Assembly: GCF_000711955.1 (NCBI RefSeq)
Contig: NZ_JONR01000009.1
Span: 60,847 to 124,846 of the forward strand
DNA length: 64,000 nt
Direction of reading: 5' to 3'
Source: Nevskia soli DSM 19509
GTDB taxonomy: Bacteria; Pseudomonadota; Gammaproteobacteria; Nevskiales; Nevskiaceae
This document shows positions 61,952 through 64,000 of the stretch, piece by piece (the stretch's first letter is position 1; every line of letters begins with the position of its first letter). The notes under the pieces were generated by a model, which was not told the origin of the DNA, searched no databases, and saw only the letters and a program-made list of their open reading frames with translations. The translations under genes were made by a program, and so were the position numbers.

Positions 61952-63187
61952 ATGAAATTCCTGCTGAACAGGATGAGCCGCAAATTCGGGCGAGGATGCC
62001 TGGAGTTCCGGGCAGATGATGGACGCAGCTGGACGCTCGGCCGCAACGAGCCGCGCGCCGTGCTCCACCTGCGCGATCCTTCCGCCCTCAACAGGATCCT
62101 GCTGAACCCCCAGTTGCAATTCGGCCAGAGCTATATGGACGGCGCCTGGGATCCCGCCGATGGGAACCTGCTGCAGGTGCTGAAGGTGGCCATGCACATG
62201 GCCGGCTCGCTCAATAACAACTGGTTCGAGAAGCTGCTGGGCGATGCCGCGGCCTGGCTGGGCGAGTTGAACAACCCGCTGCGCAGCCGCAGCAATGTCC
62301 ATCGCCACTACGACCTGGACTACGACCTCTATTCCACCTTTCTCGATCAGGAGATGTTCTACTCCTGCGCCTATTTCAACGACGAAGGCCGCGACGAGCC
62401 GATGAGCCTGGAGTCGGCGCAGCAGGCCAAGTGCGCGCACATCGCCGCCAAGCTGGACCTGAAGCCGGGGGCCCGGGTGCTGGATATCGGCTGCGGCTGG
62501 GGCAGCTTGGCGTTCTTCCTGGCGCAGCGCTTCGACGTGCGGGTGACCGGCATCACGCTATCGGAAGAGCAGCTCAAGGTGGCCCAGCGCCGGGCGCAGG
62601 AGCGCGGGCTGGGCAAGCAGGTGGAGTTCCGTCTGGAGGATTACCGCGACACCCGCGGCGACTTCGATGCGGTGGTCAGCGTGGGCATGTTCGAGCACGT
62701 GGGGCGGCCGCAGTACCGCAACTTCTTCCAGCAGGTGCACGACCTGCTGACGCCGGACGGCACCGCCCTGCTGCATACCATCGGTCGCACTACCCCGCCC
62801 GGGGGCAGCAATCCCTGGATCCGCAAATACATCTTCCCCGGCGGCTACATTCCGGCCGCCTCGGAAGTGATGGCGGCGATGGAGCCCAAGGATCTGATCC
62901 TCACCGACTTCGAGGTGTGGCGCCTGCACTATGCCCGCACCCTGGCGGAATGGAACCGGCGCTTCCAGATTCACCGCCACAGCTTCGCCGATCGGTTCGG
63001 CGAGCGGTTCTGCCGCATGTGGGAGTTCTACCTGCTGGTGTCCGAGGCCGGTTTCCGCTGGGGCGACCTGGTGGTGTTCCACGCGCAGATGGAGCGCAGC
63101 CTGAACCGCCTGCCGCTGACCCGGGATTACCTGTACGGCGGGGACCGGCGGCGCAAGACCGTCACCTCGATCCGCCGGCAGGCCTGA
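61952..63187 (+). CDS. cfa: Cyclopropane-fatty-acyl-phospholipid synthase family protein
   Basis: 411 aa. SAM loop VLDIGCGWGSLAFFLA near 175; N-terminal lipid-binding domain; the DYDLYSTFLDQEMFYSCAYF segment is typical of CFA synthases. It methylenates unsaturated phospholipid chains, hardening membranes in stress. Some family members act on mycolates or steroids, but the sequence here fits the Cfa group. Confidence 0.9.
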   Translation: MKFLLNRMSRKFGRGCLEFRADDGRSWTLGRNEPRAVLHLRDPSALNRILLNPQLQFGQSYMDGAWDPADGNLLQVLKVAMHMAGSLNNNWFEKLLGDAAAWLGELNNPLRSRSNVHRHYDLDYDLYSTFLDQEMFYSCAYFNDEGRDEPMSLESAQQAKCAHIAAKLDLKPGARVLDIGCGWGSLAFFLAQRFDVRVTGITLSEEQLKVAQRRAQERGLGKQVEFRLEDYRDTRGDFDAVVSVGMFEHVGRPQYRNFFQQVHDLLTPDGTALLHTIGRTTPPGGSNPWIRKYIFPGGYIPAASEVMAAMEPKDLILTDFEVWRLHYARTLAEWNRRFQIHRHSFADRFGERFCRMWEFYLLVSEAGFRWGDLVVFHAQMERSLNRLPLTRDYLYGGDRRRKTVTSIRRQA

Positions 63188-63274
63188 GCCGCCCCGCCCG
63201 CTTTTCCGGTGGGGTGTAAAACCGGGCTTCGGAGCCGAAAAGCGGGCAAAAACTCGACTCAAACCGCCGCTTTC

Positions 63275-63280
63275 TATAAA
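63275..63280 (+). promoter_or_regulatory. Possible -10 box of tRNA-Met
   Basis: TATAAA, 17 nt before the tRNA 5' end. The -35 region is weak (ACTCGACTC). Confidence 0.35.
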
Positions 63281-63297
63281 CTTTGCGACCCCTCAGT

Positions 63298-63374
63298 GGC
63301 TAGGTAGCTCAGACGGTTAGAGCGCGGCACTCATAATGCTGAGGTCGGCGGTTCGATCCCGCCTCTAGCCACCA
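63298..63374 (+). tRNA. tRNA-Met (CAU)
   Basis: 77 nt with encoded CCA. Acceptor GGCTAGG pairs with CTCTAGCC as CTAGCC; the anticodon loop CTCATAA gives CAU. It has the elongator form with a normal acceptor pair. Its 3' end is 1 nt from the stop codon of a truncated integrase. Confidence 0.92.
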
Positions 63375-63375
63375 T

Positions 63376-63600
63376 TTAAATCAAGCACTTGCAGCCTCTC
63401 GCCGCCTGAACCAGACCGATTGTGGGGCTTTTGTGGGGCGGTTCGACTGTCGCCCTCTCCGCAGCCCGGATCAGATCGTCTATCTCCGCCGCGGAGTACT
63501 CCGTCGTCACCCTCCCGGCCTTGTGCCCCAGCAGGTCCTGGCGGTCCTCGAAATTCACCCCTGCCCGGCGCAACCGCCGACCGAAGGTGGAGTGAAATGG
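63376..63600 (-). pseudogene. Truncated tyrosine recombinase (integrase) C-terminus
   Basis: About 75 codons end in TAA at 63376-63378. Peptides HSTFGRRLRRAGVNFEDRQ, DLLGHKAG and RVTTEYSAAEI match the C-terminal catalytic part of XerC-type phage integrases, including the LGHK box and the catalytic Tyr. The Arg and earlier boxes are missing, so it is a fragment. Its position against tRNA-Met fits a phage/island integrase at its attachment site. Confidence 0.7.
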
Positions 63601-63806
63601 TAATGTTTAGTATCGTCGGTGGCGGCACAGAGCGCCCCTCCAAGCGTGTATAGCCCGATTGGCGACGGCCGGCCTGGAACGGCTGGCGCATTTTGGCGGT
63701 GACACTGGCGTTTCTTGCGCCTTATGCCGCGTTCTACCTGCGGATTGTTCACGAAACCGACCCAAACGATCCCTTGATGACTCCAGCCATGTTGGCGGTA
63801 CGCTTA

Positions 63807-63840
63807 GAGCCTGTAACAGAATGAATCGCACCTGCGTTGC
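63807..63840. repeat. Dispersed repeat, copy 2 (GAGCCTGTAACA type)
   Basis: Matches 15473-15510 over about 34 bp with one substitution and one gap. It creates the stop codon (AATGA) of the small membrane-protein fragment. Confidence 0.6.
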
Positions 63841-63919
63841 AGTCCAAAATCGCGTCAGGCAAGGCGGAGGGCTGAGCCATGGTGATTCCATGGCTGGGGC
63901 TGACAACGATCGCCCGCGA

Positions 63920-64000
63920 CACGGTGCCGCGTCAGCGTGGGTGCGGGAGCGGGCGAAGGCGGCCCCTCCCGCACCCACTTCGTTACGCTCGGGCACCGTG
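63920..64000. repeat. Nested perfect palindromes at the window edge
   Basis: CACGGTGC (63920-63927) pairs with GCACCGTG (63993-64000), enclosing GTGGGTGCGGGAG (63937-63949) and CTCCCGCACCCAC (63966-63978). The structure may extend past the window. Confidence 0.6.

Larger units (their letters stand above)
63601..64000. other. Decayed-element end with repeats and nested palindromes
   Basis: Holds a plus-strand fragment that reads RILAVTLAFLAPYAAFYLRI (about 63690-63823, no clear start; possibly a membrane-protein remnant), the GAGCCTGTAACA repeat copy 2 at 63807-63840, a small hairpin at 63875-63895 and nested arms at 63920-64000. No complete gene is seen. Confidence 0.5.

Overview
The window is about 64 kb of high-GC bacterial chromosome from a gammaproteobacterium. 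The clearest evidence is the housekeeping order on the right: hemA, prfA, prmC, a moeB-type gene, then a TPR lipoprotein, lolB, tRNA-Gln, prs, rplY, pth and ychF. Many lipoproteins, a DUF3108 gene joined to purMN, and PerM next to Hda fit the same group. Abundant short-chain dehydrogenases, thioesterases, an AtoE-type carrier, a P450 and a cfa gene suggest a lipid- or hydrocarbon-using lineage such as Nevskiales/Solimonadaceae or a relative. That placement is an inference; there is no rRNA or other species marker here.

Layout. 0-9 kb: a MerR-type regulator, a lysine-rich microprotein, dinB followed by a row of seven hairpins, two SDR enzymes, two hotdog thioesterases, a periplasmic metallo-hydrolase, a MarR-GNAT fusion with a clear palindromic operator, and a BON lipoprotein. 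9-20 kb: a small membrane protein, a tandem CDGSH protein, truncated haemoglobin, AtoE-type carrier, PBP4-type DacB, a Cys-rich exported protein, a Cys/Met PLP enzyme that seems to need a CTG start, two small Tyr-rich exported proteins, a NUDIX-MBL fusion, a GNAT protein, and a P450 divergent from a TetR gene. 20-25 kb: purM-purN-DUF3108 divergent from perM-hda, then wrbA-DUF2069. 25-30 kb: a Pro/Ala-rich LysM lipoprotein, a CE1-type esterase and an orphan sulfatase.

30-36.4 kb is the most irregular part. Base composition looks lower in GC. It holds a degraded aspartyl-hydroxylase copy, a TetR/SDR pair sharing a perfect palindrome, three small minus-strand genes of unclear function (SUKH-like, membrane, zinc-ribbon), a type I phosphodiesterase lipoprotein, and five copies of a short AAAGC-type repeat. 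It looks like an acquired or recombining accessory segment, but no recombinase lies inside it.

36.4-44 kb: an intact aspartyl/asparaginyl beta-hydroxylase and a complete RND efflux operon (tetR, outer-membrane factor, adaptor, pump). 44-63.2 kb: a lytic transglycosylase with proS, a KimA-like APC permease, the moeB-prmC-prfA-hemA run, the lolB-prs-rplY-pth-ychF run (with no ispE), an M28 peptidase and cfa. The window ends with tRNA-Met, whose 3' end abuts the stop codon of a truncated tyrosine integrase, followed by nested palindromes: the edge of a decayed integrated element.

No CRISPR array, rRNA, complete insertion sequence or riboswitch was recognised. The best leads for something undescribed are the hairpin array and its second 50-bp copy, the AAAGC repeats with their small-gene cluster, the CTG start, and the decayed element beside tRNA-Met.
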